This document shows, one piece after another, positions 17,916 to 26,945 of a stretch of 64,000 bases of DNA. Position 1 is the stretch's first letter. Every line of letters begins with the position of its first letter. Position numbers and translations under genes: made by a program. The notes under the pieces were generated by a model. That model saw only the letters and a list, made by a program, of their open reading frames with translations. It was not told where the DNA came from and did not search any database. This stretch comes from Parasutterella muris (GTDB lineage Bacteria > Pseudomonadota > Gammaproteobacteria > Burkholderiales > Burkholderiaceae_F), in NCBI RefSeq assembly GCF_009767915.1, contig NZ_WSRP01000005.1, positions 1-64,000 on the forward strand, read 5' to 3'.

Positions 17916-17934
17916 AGTGTGGTGTGAGTAAAAA

Positions 17935-17959
17935 CAAAGCCGGCGTTAAACCGGCTTTG
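17935..17959 (-). terminator. Terminator after ilvD
   Basis: CAAAGCCGG and CCGGCTTTG pair across a seven-base loop. On the minus strand it is followed by TTTTTAC, just after the ilvD stop. Confidence 0.8.
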
Positions 17960-17971
17960 TAAGTTGAAGGA

Positions 17972-19630
17972 TTAACTCAGGACAGCGCCGGAGGTGCCGG
18001 AGCTCACCAGTTTTGCGTATCTAGCCAGATATCCTGTGGTGATTCTCGGCTCACGCGGCTTCCAATTCTTTCTTCTTTCCTCAAGAACCTCGTCGGAAAG
18101 CTCAACTTCCAGTTTATGTTCCGGAATATTGATGGAAATAATGTCGCCTTCTTCGAGAAGCGCGATGGGGCCGCCAATCGCGGCTTCCGGAGAAACGTGT
18201 CCGATTGCGGCGCCTCGGCTGGCTCCGGAGAAGCGGCCGTCGGTAATCAAAGCGACTGTGGAGCCGAGTCCCGCGCCCATGATGGCCGATGTCGGAGAAA
18301 GCATTTCACGCATGCCGGGACCGCCCTTCGGACCTTCGTAGCGAATTACTACAACATCGCCGTCTTTAATCTTGCCGCCCCAGATTGCGGCGATCGCGTC
18401 TTCCTCACTGTCAAAGACGCGGGCCGGACCTTTGTGCACGAGCATTTCAGGCGCGACGGCGGAGCGTTTTACGACGGAGCCGTCCGGAGCGAGATTGCCG
18501 AAGAGTGCGGCAATACCGCCGGTTTCGCTGTAGGGATTGTCGATCGGACGAATAATTTCCGGATCTTTGTTTTCCGCGTCTTTGATGTTTTCCGCAATGG
18601 TTTTGCCCGTTACGGTCAACAGGTTGGTATTGATAAGACCTTTCTTGGCAACTTCCTTCATCACTGCCGGGATGCCGCCGACTTCATTCAGTTCTTCGAT
18701 GAAGTGGGGGCCTGCAGGAGACAGGTGGCAAAGGTTCGGTGTGCGCTCCGAGATTTCGTTTGCCAGATGCATGTCAAGCTTGAAGCCGCATTCATGCGCG
18801 ATTGCGGGCAGGTGCAGCATCGAGTTGGTGGAGCAGCCGAGCGCCATGTCCATAGTCATCGCGTTAATGAAGGCATCATAGGTCATGATGTCAAGCGGCT
18901 TGATGTCTTTCTTCAGCAGTTCCATAACCTGCATGCCCGCCTGTTTCGCAAGGCGGATACGGGCGCTATGAACGGCAGGAATTGTGCCGTTGCCCGGAAG
19001 TCCCATACCCAGAACTTCTGTAAGGCAGTTCATGGAATTGGCGGTAAACATGCCGGAGCAGGAGCCGCAGGAAGGACAACATTTCTGTTCAATTTCATGA
19101 AGTTTTTCTTCGCTGATCTTGCCGGCCTTGTATGCGCCGACGCCTTCAAAAGCGGAGACGAGCGAAAGTTTCTTCTTGCCGATGACGCCGGCGCTCATTG
19201 CGCCGCCGGAGACAAAAATAGTCGGGATATTCAGTCGGGCCGCAGCCATCAGAAGGCCCGGGACGTTTTTATCGCAGTTCGGAACCATCACGAGCGCGTC
19301 AAAAGCGTGGGCAATCGCCATGGCTTCGGTGCTGTCAGCGATCAGTTCACGACTGACGAGAGAGTATTTCATGCCTTCGTGTCCCATAGCGATGCCGTCG
19401 CAGACAGCGATAGCAGGGAACACGATCGGAACACCGCCGGCAAGCGCGACGCCCTGTTTGACAGCGTCGACGACCTTATCGAGGTTCATGTGTCCGGGGA
19501 CGATATCGTTTTTAGAGCTGACGATACCGATCAGAGGTTTTTCCAGTTCTTCGTCGGTCAGGCCGAGCGCATAGAGCAGGGAGCGGTGAGGTGCGGCTTG
19601 AGAGCCTTTTTTGATTTTGTCACTTCTCAT
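17972..19630 (-). CDS. ilvD: Dihydroxy-acid dehydratase IlvD
   Basis: IlvD is the Fe-S enzyme that dehydrates dihydroxy acids in valine, isoleucine and leucine synthesis. The 552-residue protein starts at the ATG at 19630, which has AAGGTAA upstream and gives the family start [19 protein letters not shown]; an earlier in-frame start adds 33 unrelated residues and would overlap the next gene more deeply. The cluster cysteines are in CDKNVPG and [19 protein letters not shown] terminator follows. No other ilv gene is next to it. Confidence 0.96.
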   Translation of the reverse strand: MRSDKIKKGSQAAPHRSLLYALGLTDEELEKPLIGIVSSKNDIVPGHMNLDKVVDAVKQGVALAGGVPIVFPAIAVCDGIAMGHEGMKYSLVSRELIADSTEAMAIAHAFDALVMVPNCDKNVPGLLMAAARLNIPTIFVSGGAMSAGVIGKKKLSLVSAFEGVGAYKAGKISEEKLHEIEQKCCPSCGSCSGMFTANSMNCLTEVLGMGLPGNGTIPAVHSARIRLAKQAGMQVMELLKKDIKPLDIMTYDAFINAMTMDMALGCSTNSMLHLPAIAHECGFKLDMHLANEISERTPNLCHLSPAGPHFIEELNEVGGIPAVMKEVAKKGLINTNLLTVTGKTIAENIKDAENKDPEIIRPIDNPYSETGGIAALFGNLAPDGSVVKRSAVAPEMLVHKGPARVFDSEEDAIAAIWGGKIKDGDVVVIRYEGPKGGPGMREMLSPTSAIMGAGLGSTVALITDGRFSGASRGAAIGHVSPEAAIGGPIALLEEGDIISINIPEHKLEVELSDEVLEERRKNWKPREPRITTGYLARYAKLVSSGTSGAVLS

Positions 19631-19689
19631 ATTAATTACCTTGTTTTCGTTATCCTGTTGAACGATTCTTTCATTGTATCTTCTTCGGT

Positions 19690-20184
19690 TTAGACAATAC
19701 GTCGATAGCCGATGATTTTGCCTTTCCAATAAGCGCTGTTCAGATATTCCATACGGACATATCCTCCGCTTGAGGGCGCGTGCAGAAACCTTCCCTTATC
19801 AGCAACCAAACCGGTGTGCAGAGATTTTCCGACTCTAAAGACGACAATATCGCCCTGGCGAGTGTTTCGCGCGGCGGTCCATTTTCCTGCCTTAGACTGA
19901 CCGGACGTGTTGCGCGGAACGGTTATACCGTGTCGGCTGTAAGCCCAATAAATCAGGCCGGAGCAGTCAAAGCCGTCGGAGGGAGAGGATTTTCCGTAGG
20001 CGTACTTGACGCCGTACTGGGTCATCGCCGTTTTTAGGACGCGAGAGCCGAGCGAGCTGTTATAGTTGACCGGATCATACTTATAGCGGCTTGAGCTGAA
20101 CATGGAACAGCCGCTGAGTGCGAGCATAGAAAGAAGCGAAAGTGTCGTTCTTCTGCTGAGTTTACGATTGCACACGCAGTCCAT
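19690..20184 (-). CDS. NlpC/P60 family lipoprotein
   Basis: This 164-residue envelope protein has a signal ending in the lipobox ALSGC. Its NlpC/P60 domain has the catalytic Cys in [10 protein letters not shown], the His in KSLHTGLV and the polar third residue in FLHAPSSGG. Family members cut peptide bridges in the cell wall (gamma-D-Glu/meso-DAP) during growth or recycling. Size and layout match Spr/MepS-type enzymes. It lies upstream of ilvD on the same strand, but the function differs and the 59-base gap gives no clue of co-regulation. Confidence 0.9.
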   Translation of the reverse strand: MDCVCNRKLSRRTTLSLLSMLALSGCSMFSSSRYKYDPVNYNSSLGSRVLKTAMTQYGVKYAYGKSSPSDGFDCSGLIYWAYSRHGITVPRNTSGQSKAGKWTAARNTRQGDIVVFRVGKSLHTGLVADKGRFLHAPSSGGYVRMEYLNSAYWKGKIIGYRRIV

Positions 20185-20313
20185 TTACTTCAGGAGGATA
20201 GAGGTTATTGGAATGCATTACAGTTTAGCGCAATGCTGCTTAGAGGATTCTGAAGTAAAAAAATCGGGTAGTTTGTCTTACGATTGAGAACTTTTTATCT
20301 GCGGCATGAAAAA

Positions 20314-20346
20314 TGCCCAAGACACTCATTGAAAGAGTCTTGGGCA
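20314..20346 (-). terminator. Terminator of the sirtuin gene
   Basis: TGCCCAAGAC and GTCTTGGGCA pair and, read on the minus strand, are followed by TTTTTC. Confidence 0.85.
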
Positions 20347-20387
20347 ATGTGCGTGCTGCCAGCTAGGAGAGTTGTGCTTTCTAGCGT

Positions 20388-21161
20388 CTATTTATTTTTC
20401 TGTTCTCTAAAACGAGAACTCAGTTCTTCTTTAAGTGCTTCAAGAACGGGCGGAAGAGTTTGCGAGCAAGGACCGGTAATTTCATGCGTAAATCTGGCAT
20501 TTCTTCGTTTTCCGGTTTCGATATCGAAATTAATACGAATCGCGGCTTCAGTATCTAGAACGAAATTGGCTGCAGGATAAACGGCTCCGGAGGTGCCGAC
20601 GGACATAAACACGCAGACTTTTTTCAGGTAACTCGTGATCCAATCCAAGCCATACGGCATTTCGCCGAAGAGAACTACATTCGGTCTGACCGAGTAGCCA
20701 GAGGCGCCGCAGACCGGACAGACATTATTTTTCTTATAAAGACCGAGCCTTGGAAAGGTGTTTTTACACTGACTGCAAAGCGAGGACTGGAAATCTCCGT
20801 GCAGATGGAAGACTGAGGGAGAACCAGCGAGTTCGTTAAGATTGTCTACGTTTTGCGTGACGTGCACGACGTCACAGTAGTCTTTAACCGCCTGCTGAAA
20901 TTGTGCAATTGAAGTATGAGCGGCGTTCGGCAGACAGTCGACGGCCTTTGCGATTCGGAAGTTGTAAAACTCAAATACGTCTTCCGGGCGTTCCTTCAAA
21001 GCTGTATCTGAGGCAATTTCCGACGGATACAAGTTTTTCCATAAACCGTGTTTGCCTCGGAATGTCGGTATGCCGCTCTCTGCTGAAAGACCGGCTCCGG
21101 AAAGGATAAAGACTAATGGTCTGGAATCATTGATGATCAAGCGGCCAAAATCGATGTTCAT
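20388..21161 (-). CDS. SIR2-family NAD-dependent protein deacylase
   Basis: Sirtuins remove acetyl or other acyl groups from lysines using NAD. The ATG at 21161 is chosen: GGGAC stands before it and the protein then starts just ahead of the Rossmann fold; the longer in-frame version would add 34 residues without family similarity. Motifs seen: GAGLSAESGIPTFRG, VTQNVDNLNELAG, catalytic His in VFHLHGD, and a zinc ribbon with CSQC and CPVCG. The 257 residues fit the bacterial CobB-like class, although the fine class (deacetylase or desuccinylase) is not decided. Confidence 0.9.
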   Translation of the reverse strand: MNIDFGRLIINDSRPLVFILSGAGLSAESGIPTFRGKHGLWKNLYPSEIASDTALKERPEDVFEFYNFRIAKAVDCLPNAAHTSIAQFQQAVKDYCDVVHVTQNVDNLNELAGSPSVFHLHGDFQSSLCSQCKNTFPRLGLYKKNNVCPVCGASGYSVRPNVVLFGEMPYGLDWITSYLKKVCVFMSVGTSGAVYPAANFVLDTEAAIRINFDIETGKRRNARFTHEITGPCSQTLPPVLEALKEELSSRFREQKNK

Positions 21162-21709
21162 TTTTGTCCCTAATTGTTTTAATAACTGTTGGAGTATGTT
21201 GATTCCTCTGCGTTTTTCTTTTAAAGAAGGCATTGAAATCCGAGTTCCCGCTGTGCCTTCCAAAAGAATTCAATCTCTCTGTAGTGTTATCAGCTTATGT
21301 GATCTGTGCGCGGATTGTGTCGGAAGGCCGGGGACGGCAGAGACGTCGGACTTATACATATAGGAAGAAAATTCAACATTTCTGTATGAGTTCCTTCTTC
21401 CTTACAGTACTCAGAATTTTCCCATTCGAAGCCTCGCCGTCAGCACCGGACCTGATGAAATGCAGATCTAGCGTGCAAGCGCGAAAATAATTACTGAGAT
21501 TTACTGCAAACCCAGTCATTTTGTCTCCGAATGATAAAAGCCGACAATGTCAATTTAAACGATAGTACGAAAAATTTTGTCGCGCGGAAAATTGACTGAA
21601 AGGTAAAGAACTCTGCCTTTAAGCGCAAAAGAATGACGCAAGGAAAAGAGAGAAGTTTCCCTTGTAGTAAGATTCAAAACATCCTACAGACAATGTGAGA
21701 GAGAGAGCA
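21162..21709. other. Intergenic region between sirtuin and WYL regulator
   Basis: About 550 bases between divergent genes hold no gene I can support. Short open frames on the plus strand (21052-21363, 21233-21490) run into the sirtuin gene or lack any family feature. GAGAGAGAGA before 21710 is the ribosome site of the regulator. Confidence 0.5.
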
Positions 21710-22729
21710 ATGGGCCGTAAATATAACCGCAGTTCCGAAGCGGATATCATTTTAGAAATTCTCGCAAGGATTCCCGTCAGCAACCGCTATGTCTCAGCGG
21801 ACGAGATTGTAAGATCGCTCTCGGAAGCAGGCATTGAAATCAGCCTGAGGTCGACTCAGCGCTATTTAAAGCAGATGGCGGACAGCGGTAAATACGGAAT
21901 TATTCGTGATACCCGTGACAGTGCTTACGGATATCGCCGCGAACGCACTTGTTCTCAGTTTGATTCAATCAATCTCAGACCTAATGAATGTCTGTTGCTG
22001 AGGCTTGCTCAGGAACATATGCGCTATCAGATGCCGGGTGCTGTTCTCAAGTCTTTGGATTTTCTATTTGATGCCGCGGAAAAAGAGCTGAACGAGAAGG
22101 GGCGCAATGCGAAGGAGCGTAACTGGCTCAAGAAAGTCTGTGTAGTTTCTTCTTCTATTTCTCAGATACCGCCAAAGATTTTGCCGAGAATATTTGATTC
22201 GGTTTCAGAAGCGCTTTATGAAGAAAAGATGCTTCGCGTCGAATACACCAACAATGAAGGCAAAACCACGAAAGCGGCGGTAGCGCCTTTGGGCTTGGTG
22301 CAGCAGGACTCGCGCCTGTATCTGATATGCCGCTTTGAACACTTTGATAATGAGGTGCATTTAGCGCTGCACCGATTCAAACGAGCGGAAGTGACGGACT
22401 TCCCGGCTGTTCGCCCGAAGGATTTTGATCTGCAGGGCTACGTGAACGACCGGCACTTCAATTTCAGCAACGGAGCATGGATCCATTGGATTTTAGAGTT
22501 TGAAAGCGATCAGACGGCAAGGAATTTGACAGAAACGCCGTTCAATACTTCTCAGATATTGGAAAAGGGAGAGGATGGGATTTGGCACCTGGAAGTTGAC
22601 ATTCAGGATTCGATGCTTTTGGACGGATGGGTTGCCATGTGGAAAGAAAAGGCCGGCATCAGAAGATCGGACAAGCAGCCGATAGAGGGAGATGTGCCGG
22701 AGATTATCGGACTAAGCAGACCGCGATAA
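21710..22729 (+). CDS. WYL-domain transcriptional regulator
   Basis: The 339-residue regulator has an N-terminal DeoR-like winged helix (about residues 1-75, with SADEIVRSLSEAGIEISLRS and TQRYLKQMA) and a WYL domain (about 150-230, with LRVEYTNNEG...APLGLVQQDSRLYLIC and HLALHRFKRAEV), followed by the WCX C-terminal extension. WYL domains bind nucleic-acid or nucleotide ligands and control DNA damage, phage or stress genes. The ATG at 21710 follows a purine-rich ribosome site; an upstream GTG is less likely. No defence genes are next to it, so its target is unknown. Confidence 0.85.
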   Translation: MGRKYNRSSEADIILEILARIPVSNRYVSADEIVRSLSEAGIEISLRSTQRYLKQMADSGKYGIIRDTRDSAYGYRRERTCSQFDSINLRPNECLLLRLAQEHMRYQMPGAVLKSLDFLFDAAEKELNEKGRNAKERNWLKKVCVVSSSISQIPPKILPRIFDSVSEALYEEKMLRVEYTNNEGKTTKAAVAPLGLVQQDSRLYLICRFEHFDNEVHLALHRFKRAEVTDFPAVRPKDFDLQGYVNDRHFNFSNGAWIHWILEFESDQTARNLTETPFNTSQILEKGEDGIWHLEVDIQDSMLLDGWVAMWKEKAGIRRSDKQPIEGDVPEIIGLSRPR

Positions 22730-22746
22730 ATTCGGAAGGTCAAAAT

Positions 22747-22787
22747 AAAATTCCCGCTTCGTTTTTTAAACCGGGAGCGGGAATTTT
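22747..22787 (+). terminator. Terminator after the WYL regulator
   Basis: AAAATTCCCGCT pairs with AGCGGGAATTTT. Symmetric, so it may also serve the convergent gene at 22834. Confidence 0.8.
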
Positions 22788-22833
22788 GGGAGAAACGGCT
22801 GCAGCGCAGCCGTAAAAAAGTACCGAAGAAAGA

Positions 22834-23211
22834 TTACTTCTTAGCAACTTCTTTCTTCTCTTCCTTTTTGTCTTCTTTTTTCTCTTCTTTCTTTTCTTCA
22901 GGTTTGTTTTCCTGAACTAAGACAGTGGAGAGCTGGCAGAGACGAGTATGGAAATCGTCGAGCTTGTGAGTATCGATCGGCAGTCCGCCGTCGGTGAAGA
23001 CCTTAAGTACGGTGTGGAAGTTAGCGAAGATATCGCCGCGCAGGAATGTGTGTTCGTGTCTTCCGCCGAGCATATCGCACCAAGCGAATGTAACGTAGAA
23101 CACATTGTCTTTTCTCTCAAAGCCGAGGAAGGAAACGTCACCGGGGTTGAGCGTTCTGTTCTGCTGTTCGGGCGGTACACTAGCTTTGATGTTGCCAACT
23201 ACATTAGGCAT
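22834..23211 (-). CDS. Hypothetical protein with Lys/Glu-repeat tail
   Basis: I do not recognise this 125-residue protein. The first 100 residues look folded (strands around GDVSFLGFERKDNVFYVTFAW) with no signal peptide or membrane segment. The last 25 residues are almost only Lys and Glu in repeated EEKK/DKK units, ending VAKK. Such tails can bind nucleic acids or form a single charged helix. The start has AAGGAG upstream on the minus strand. The gene stands alone and is convergent with the WYL regulator. Confidence 0.75.
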   Translation of the reverse strand: MPNVVGNIKASVPPEQQNRTLNPGDVSFLGFERKDNVFYVTFAWCDMLGGRHEHTFLRGDIFANFHTVLKVFTDGGLPIDTHKLDDFHTRLCQLSTVLVQENKPEEKKEEKKEDKKEEKKEVAKK

Positions 23212-23884
23212 TGTTTACTCCTTCAAAACAAAAAGGTTTGTTATAGGTTTTATATAAAGCCAAGGGAGTAACTTATTGCGACACCCTCAGTTTTATCGTT
23301 TTTGCGAAATCGCAATGTGTTTTTAGAGAGTTTTGATGCGATTGTCAATCTTTAAATAGAAATGGGCGGGTAATGCCTAATAAAATTTGGCGCGAAACGT
23401 ACTAGTTTTCATGTCGAAATGGTGATTATTTCTGCGCAAAATGAATTCGTCAGACAGGATGTCCTACGGGCATGGAAAGCGTGAGAATCCTGCTGATGAG
23501 TCGGGCATCAGGAGGGCTTTGCAGGTAAGTATTCGTCTGCTTTTGCTGCGGGATTAGTTATCTGATTTAACACAGTCGAAGCGGTTAAATATAGAAAGAG
23601 CTCGCCTCAGTTTCCGATGAATAAAAATTCTTGTTTCCTAATGATTTCCCGGTCTTCAAAGTTTCTGAGGATTGAGTTTCTCGAGATTGTCCTGATATTA
23701 ATAATAGAAGGAAGCGCGGGTCTGAAGAATCTTATGCATACACAGCATGAATACTGGCGGCTGAAAATACGCAGCATTGGCCTTTTATGCCATTCACTCA
23801 TGAATAATGATGAATAATAAGTATTGGACGAATAAAAACTGCAGCTTCTAGAATTCACCATAGCTTTGAACGTTTGGAGAAATA
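23212..23884. other. Non-coding region before DUF3737 gene
   Basis: About 670 bases without a gene I can support. CTGATG (23495-23500) and CATCAG (23508-23513) form a hairpin inside a GC-richer patch (23458-23530) in otherwise AT-rich sequence. The patch may be structured but matches no RNA family I can confirm. A small open frame at 23617-23817 has no family features. Confidence 0.4.
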
Positions 23885-24721
23885 ATGAAGCGGATTATTG
23901 GCAGAACTTTTGAAGCCGAGCGCTCACTGTATCGTCTGACTGATACGGAACTGATTGACTGCGTCTTCGGCGGACCTGAGGACGGAGAGTCGCCTCTGAA
24001 GCATCCGGAGAACTTTCGACTGAAAAATTGCGATTTTTCTTTGAGATATCCGATTTGGCATGCCAAAGATTTCGAGATTGAGGACTGCAGTTTTGACAAG
24101 CTGGCGAGGGCGGCGCTTTGGTACTGCTACGACGGCAAAATCATCAATACAAAGCTTCATGGCATTAAAGCGCTGCGCGACTGTCAAAACGTTCTGCTTG
24201 AAGGCTGCAGCATTAAAAGTCCGGAGTTCGGATGGAAGTGCCGAGGAATCATGCTGAGAGACTGTTCGATCGAGGCAGAGTACCTCTTTCTTGACACAGC
24301 TGATTTGACGCTGAAAAACTGCAGACAAAAAGGGAAGTATTCATTCCAGTACATCCGGGACCTGCTGATTGAAGACAGCGAACTCGACACAAAAGATGCC
24401 TTTTGGCACAGCGAGAACGTGACCGTCCGCAACTCTCATTTAAAAGGTGAGTATTTAGCCTGGTATTCCACGAATCTGACACTTGAGAACTGTGTTATTG
24501 AAGGAACGCAGCCGCTTTGCTTCTGTCAGGGGCTCAAACTGATTAATTGCCGAATGGTGAATTGCGACCTTGCCTTCGAGTTTTCTGATGTTCAGGCCAA
24601 AGTGATCGGCAGTATTGATTCCATCAAGAATCCGAGAAGCGGAAGGATAGAGGCCGATGAAATTAAGGAAATCATTCTCGATGAACCGGGTGAAGCGGAA
24701 ATTACGGAGTTAAATAAATGA
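23885..24721 (+). CDS. DUF3737 family right-handed beta-helix protein
   Basis: The 278-residue protein consists of repeated short units such as FRLKNCDFSLRYPIWHAK and DFEIEDCSF, which are the hallmark of DUF3737 and predict a right-handed beta-helix. No signal peptide or catalytic motif is seen. The family is widespread in Firmicutes and gut bacteria, often beside a cupin gene, as here: the stop overlaps the cupin start in ATGA (24718-24721), so the two are translationally coupled. Function is unknown. The neighbourhood suggests horizontal arrival as a pair. Confidence 0.85.
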   Translation: MKRIIGRTFEAERSLYRLTDTELIDCVFGGPEDGESPLKHPENFRLKNCDFSLRYPIWHAKDFEIEDCSFDKLARAALWYCYDGKIINTKLHGIKALRDCQNVLLEGCSIKSPEFGWKCRGIMLRDCSIEAEYLFLDTADLTLKNCRQKGKYSFQYIRDLLIEDSELDTKDAFWHSENVTVRNSHLKGEYLAWYSTNLTLENCVIEGTQPLCFCQGLKLINCRMVNCDLAFEFSDVQAKVIGSIDSIKNPRSGRIEADEIKEIILDEPGEAEITELNK

Positions 24722-25125
24722 AAGAATCTTTAAGTGCATTTCCCTTGGGATCGACAAACGACGCTTATGCTGAATACTTTATCGGTCAGAGTTATCTTGC
24801 GCCGCTGACGGCGGAGCAGATTCCAACTTACAACGTGACTTTTGAACCCGCGTTCCGCAATAACTGGCACATTCATCATGCCGAGAAAGGCGGCGGTCAG
24901 ATGCTCATCTGCGTCTACGGAGACGGCTGGTATTAGGAGTGGGGCAAGCCTGCCCGCCATTTAAAAGCGGGAGATGTTGTCAATATTCCGGCTAACGTCA
25001 AACACTGGCACGGTGCGGCAAAGAACAGCTGGTTTCAGCATCTTGCCCAGGAGATACCGGGAGAAGGAAGCCGAACAGAATGGTGTGAACCGGTGGACGA
25101 TGCTCAGTATCAAAAACTAGGATAA
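24718..25125 (+). pseudogene. Cupin-domain protein gene interrupted by an in-frame TAG
   Basis: The frame starts MKESLSAFPLG and runs into a cupin barrel with NNWHIHHAEKGGGQ metal ligands, then meets TAG at 24934-24936 (codon 73) right after GDGWY. It continues without other stops for 62 codons: EWGKPARHLKAGDVVNIPA, the second cupin motif VKHWHGAAKNSWFQHLA, then TAA at 25123. Related cupins have Gln at this place (GWYQEWG), so one C-to-T change of CAG explains the break. The rest is intact, so the mutation is recent or the stop is read through. The gene overlaps DUF3737 by four bases. Confidence 0.85.
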
Positions 25126-25164
25126 ACACGCTTATATGTGCTAGCACATCTGAAATTTTGCTTT

Positions 25165-25188
25165 GGACGGCTGTATGGCCGTCTTTTT
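25165..25188 (+). terminator. Terminator after the cupin gene
   Basis: GACGGC and GCCGTC flank a TGTATG loop and are followed by TTTTTCTTT. Confidence 0.85.
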
Positions 25189-25507
25189 CTTTGCTTAAAA
25201 ACAAAGAAAAGGAGGTAAAAATATGAATAGCCTAAGGGTTTATCATGACAATCGGTTGACTAGTTAACGTTATGTAATACATTTAACCCCGCAGATAAAC
25301 TCGGAAAATTTAGAACAAATAAATTTCTTATTTTGTTCGAATTCGAAAAAATAATTCAGCAATTAGATAAATCTAAATTTATATAACAAGATTAAGCGGG
25401 TTAATACCAATAAATTCACATGCTAAATGAAGCGAATGAAGGCCGAAGAATACCCTCAAAAGTGCCGCCGTATCAGGGTTTAGTAGAATTTTTTCACATG
25501 AGGTTTC

Positions 25508-25523
25508 ATTTCATAATGTGCGC
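25508..25523 (+). promoter_or_regulatory. TTTCATAAT-type site upstream of yjiH-yjiG-iadA
   Basis: ATTTCATAATGTGCGC matches the first 13 bases of the full palindrome ATTTCATAATGTGAAAT found before the malic enzyme gene at 38469. It lies about 150 bases before the yjiH start. Function inferred from recurrence only. Confidence 0.45.
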
Positions 25524-25670
25524 AAGCGGGTAAACTCGCGATGTGAGAATCGTTAGTTTCAGTGTTTGTTTCATTAACTGCTTACAGATCAAAAAATAAG
25601 ATCGAAGCAATAGTGGAATGGAGATTGACAATTCTCGCTTTTGTTTAATACTTAATTGCTAGGATAGTCT

Positions 25671-26399
25671 ATGTCTTCTCAAAACGATGTTCAGAAGCCT
25701 GAATTGGCTGATGAGAAAAGCGACAAAGTCACAATCGGCGCCTACATCTCTCTGGTGCTTGCTTGTGTCTTTTTCTCGGGTGTTTGCGCAACCAATCAGT
25801 GGTGGGGCATCTTCGACTTCACAACCATCAACGGTTCTTTCGGTAAGTTAGTTTCCGGCGTAACTCAGAACGGCGACGCTCTGAATGTTGCAACGGCCAA
25901 CTTCCGCGGTAAAGGCGGTTCCGGTGCGATCGACGGCTTCATGTTCGCTCTCACTCTGGTTCCGACCGTTATGTTCGCTCTTGCGATGATCACGGTTTTC
26001 GACCACTTCGGTGCTCTTAAAGCCTGCCGTCAGATCCTCACTCCGATCCTTCGTCCGCTTATCGGCGTCCCCGGTGGTGCCGGTCTTGCTCTGATCGCTT
26101 CTCTGCAGTCTACCGACGGCGGTGCAGCGCTCACACGCCAGCTCAAAGACGACAACATTCTGAATGACAAAGAAATCAACAACTTTGCTGCATTCCAGAT
26201 GACTGCTGACGCTTGCATCACAAACTTCCTTTCTTCCGGCGCTGTTCTGTTTACACTGCTTGCCGCTGATGGTAAGCCTGCCGTTCCGGTCAGCATCGGC
26301 GCATGTCTCGGCATTCTGTTCCTTGGCAAGATTCTTGCCGCGAACATTATGCGTGTAATCCAGATGGGCGGAAAGATTTCTGTCCGCAAGAACGCTTAA
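25671..26399 (+). CDS. yjiH: YjiH-like inner-membrane nucleoside-gate family protein
   Basis: The 242-residue membrane protein has about five segments and the nucleoside-recognition Gate-like repeat (PTVMFALAMITVFDHFG, STDGGAALTRQL, GILFLGKILAANIMRV). It matches YjiH, partner of YjiG. In E. coli the order is yjiH-yjiG-iadA, exactly as here. The pair is thought to transport a substrate linked to isoaspartyl dipeptide metabolism, but no substrate has been proven to my knowledge. yjiG follows after 18 bases with a GGAGGAAAG ribosome site. Confidence 0.85.
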   Translation: MSSQNDVQKPELADEKSDKVTIGAYISLVLACVFFSGVCATNQWWGIFDFTTINGSFGKLVSGVTQNGDALNVATANFRGKGGSGAIDGFMFALTLVPTVMFALAMITVFDHFGALKACRQILTPILRPLIGVPGGAGLALIASLQSTDGGAALTRQLKDDNILNDKEINNFAAFQMTADACITNFLSSGAVLFTLLAADGKPAVPVSIGACLGILFLGKILAANIMRVIQMGGKISVRKNA

Positions 26400-26417
26400 T
26401 TTTCGGAGGAAAGAAAT

Positions 26418-26891
26418 ATGTCAGCAAGTAAAGGCAAAATGATGATCACTGACGTGTTCGTCAATGGTGCAAATCAGGGTTGGGCGATTGCGACTCACTC
26501 TACAATTCCGAACGTTTTGATGGCTTTCGTTATCATCAAAATGCTTACAATTTCGGGCGCTCTTGCCATGATCGGCAAGGTTCTCGGACCGGTTATGGCT
26601 ATCTTCGGTCTTCCCGGCGAAGCAGCCATGATCCTTCTCGGCGGCTGGATGTCCATGGGCGGCGGTGTTGGTGTTGCGGTTGCGCTTTTCGATAAGGGCG
26701 CTATCGACGGTACACAGCTCGCTATCTGTATCCCCGCTATTTACCTCATGGGCTCCCAGGTTCAGTACATGGGCCGCTGCCTTGGTGTTATCGGCGTTCA
26801 GGGTTCCGACCTCTTCAAGATTATGGCCATTCCTCCGATCGTCGCGCTTCTCTCCCTCTGGGTTATGCGCCTGGTCGTTTTAGGTTCATAA
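26418..26891 (+). CDS. yjiG: YjiG-like SpmB-family membrane protein
   Basis: The 157-residue membrane protein with about four segments is the SpmB/YjiG half of the two-gene gate family. It contains the conserved PNVLMAFVIIKMLTISGAL region and LGGWMSMGGGVGVAVALFDKG. It is probably in a complex with YjiH. It lies between yjiH and iadA in the operon. A terminator-like hairpin (26916-26937) separates it from iadA, so iadA may be transcribed at a lower level or from read-through. Confidence 0.85.
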   Translation: MSASKGKMMITDVFVNGANQGWAIATHSTIPNVLMAFVIIKMLTISGALAMIGKVLGPVMAIFGLPGEAAMILLGGWMSMGGGVGVAVALFDKGAIDGTQLAICIPAIYLMGSQVQYMGRCLGVIGVQGSDLFKIMAIPPIVALLSLWVMRLVVLGS

Positions 26892-26915
26892 TATAGTCCT
26901 CTAACAACACTTAAA

Positions 26916-26937
26916 AATCCCCGCGAAAGCGGGGATT
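26916..26937 (+). terminator. Hairpin between yjiG and iadA
   Basis: AATCCCCGC-GAAA-GCGGGGATT with a GNRA-type loop, eight bases before the iadA start. The tail CTCATAAC lacks a U-run, so it may be an mRNA-stabilising or attenuating hairpin more than a full terminator. Confidence 0.6.
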
Positions 26938-26945
26938 CTCATAAC

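Larger units (their letters stand above)
25126..25670. other. Intergenic region upstream of the yjiH operon
   Basis: It holds a perfect 14-base palindrome ATGTGCTAGCACAT (25136-25149), a terminator (25165-25188), a 14-codon open frame with a very strong ribosome site AAAGGAGG (25223-25267), AT-rich sequence, and the TTTCATAAT-type site at 25508. The short frame may be a leader peptide or chance; it has no visible role. Confidence 0.5.

Noticed and set aside
18116-19693. A 525-codon plus-strand frame opposite ilvD
   Set aside because: It is fully antisense to the well-conserved ilvD gene, has no domains and has atypical composition; treated as a shadow.
23458-23530. CTGATGAG within a GC-richer patch, first thought to be a hammerhead ribozyme or a cobalamin riboswitch
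   Set aside because: The GAAA and NUH core elements of a hammerhead do not fit in any circular order, and the cobalamin-box and surrounding stems are missing; only a simple CTGATG/CATCAG hairpin remains.
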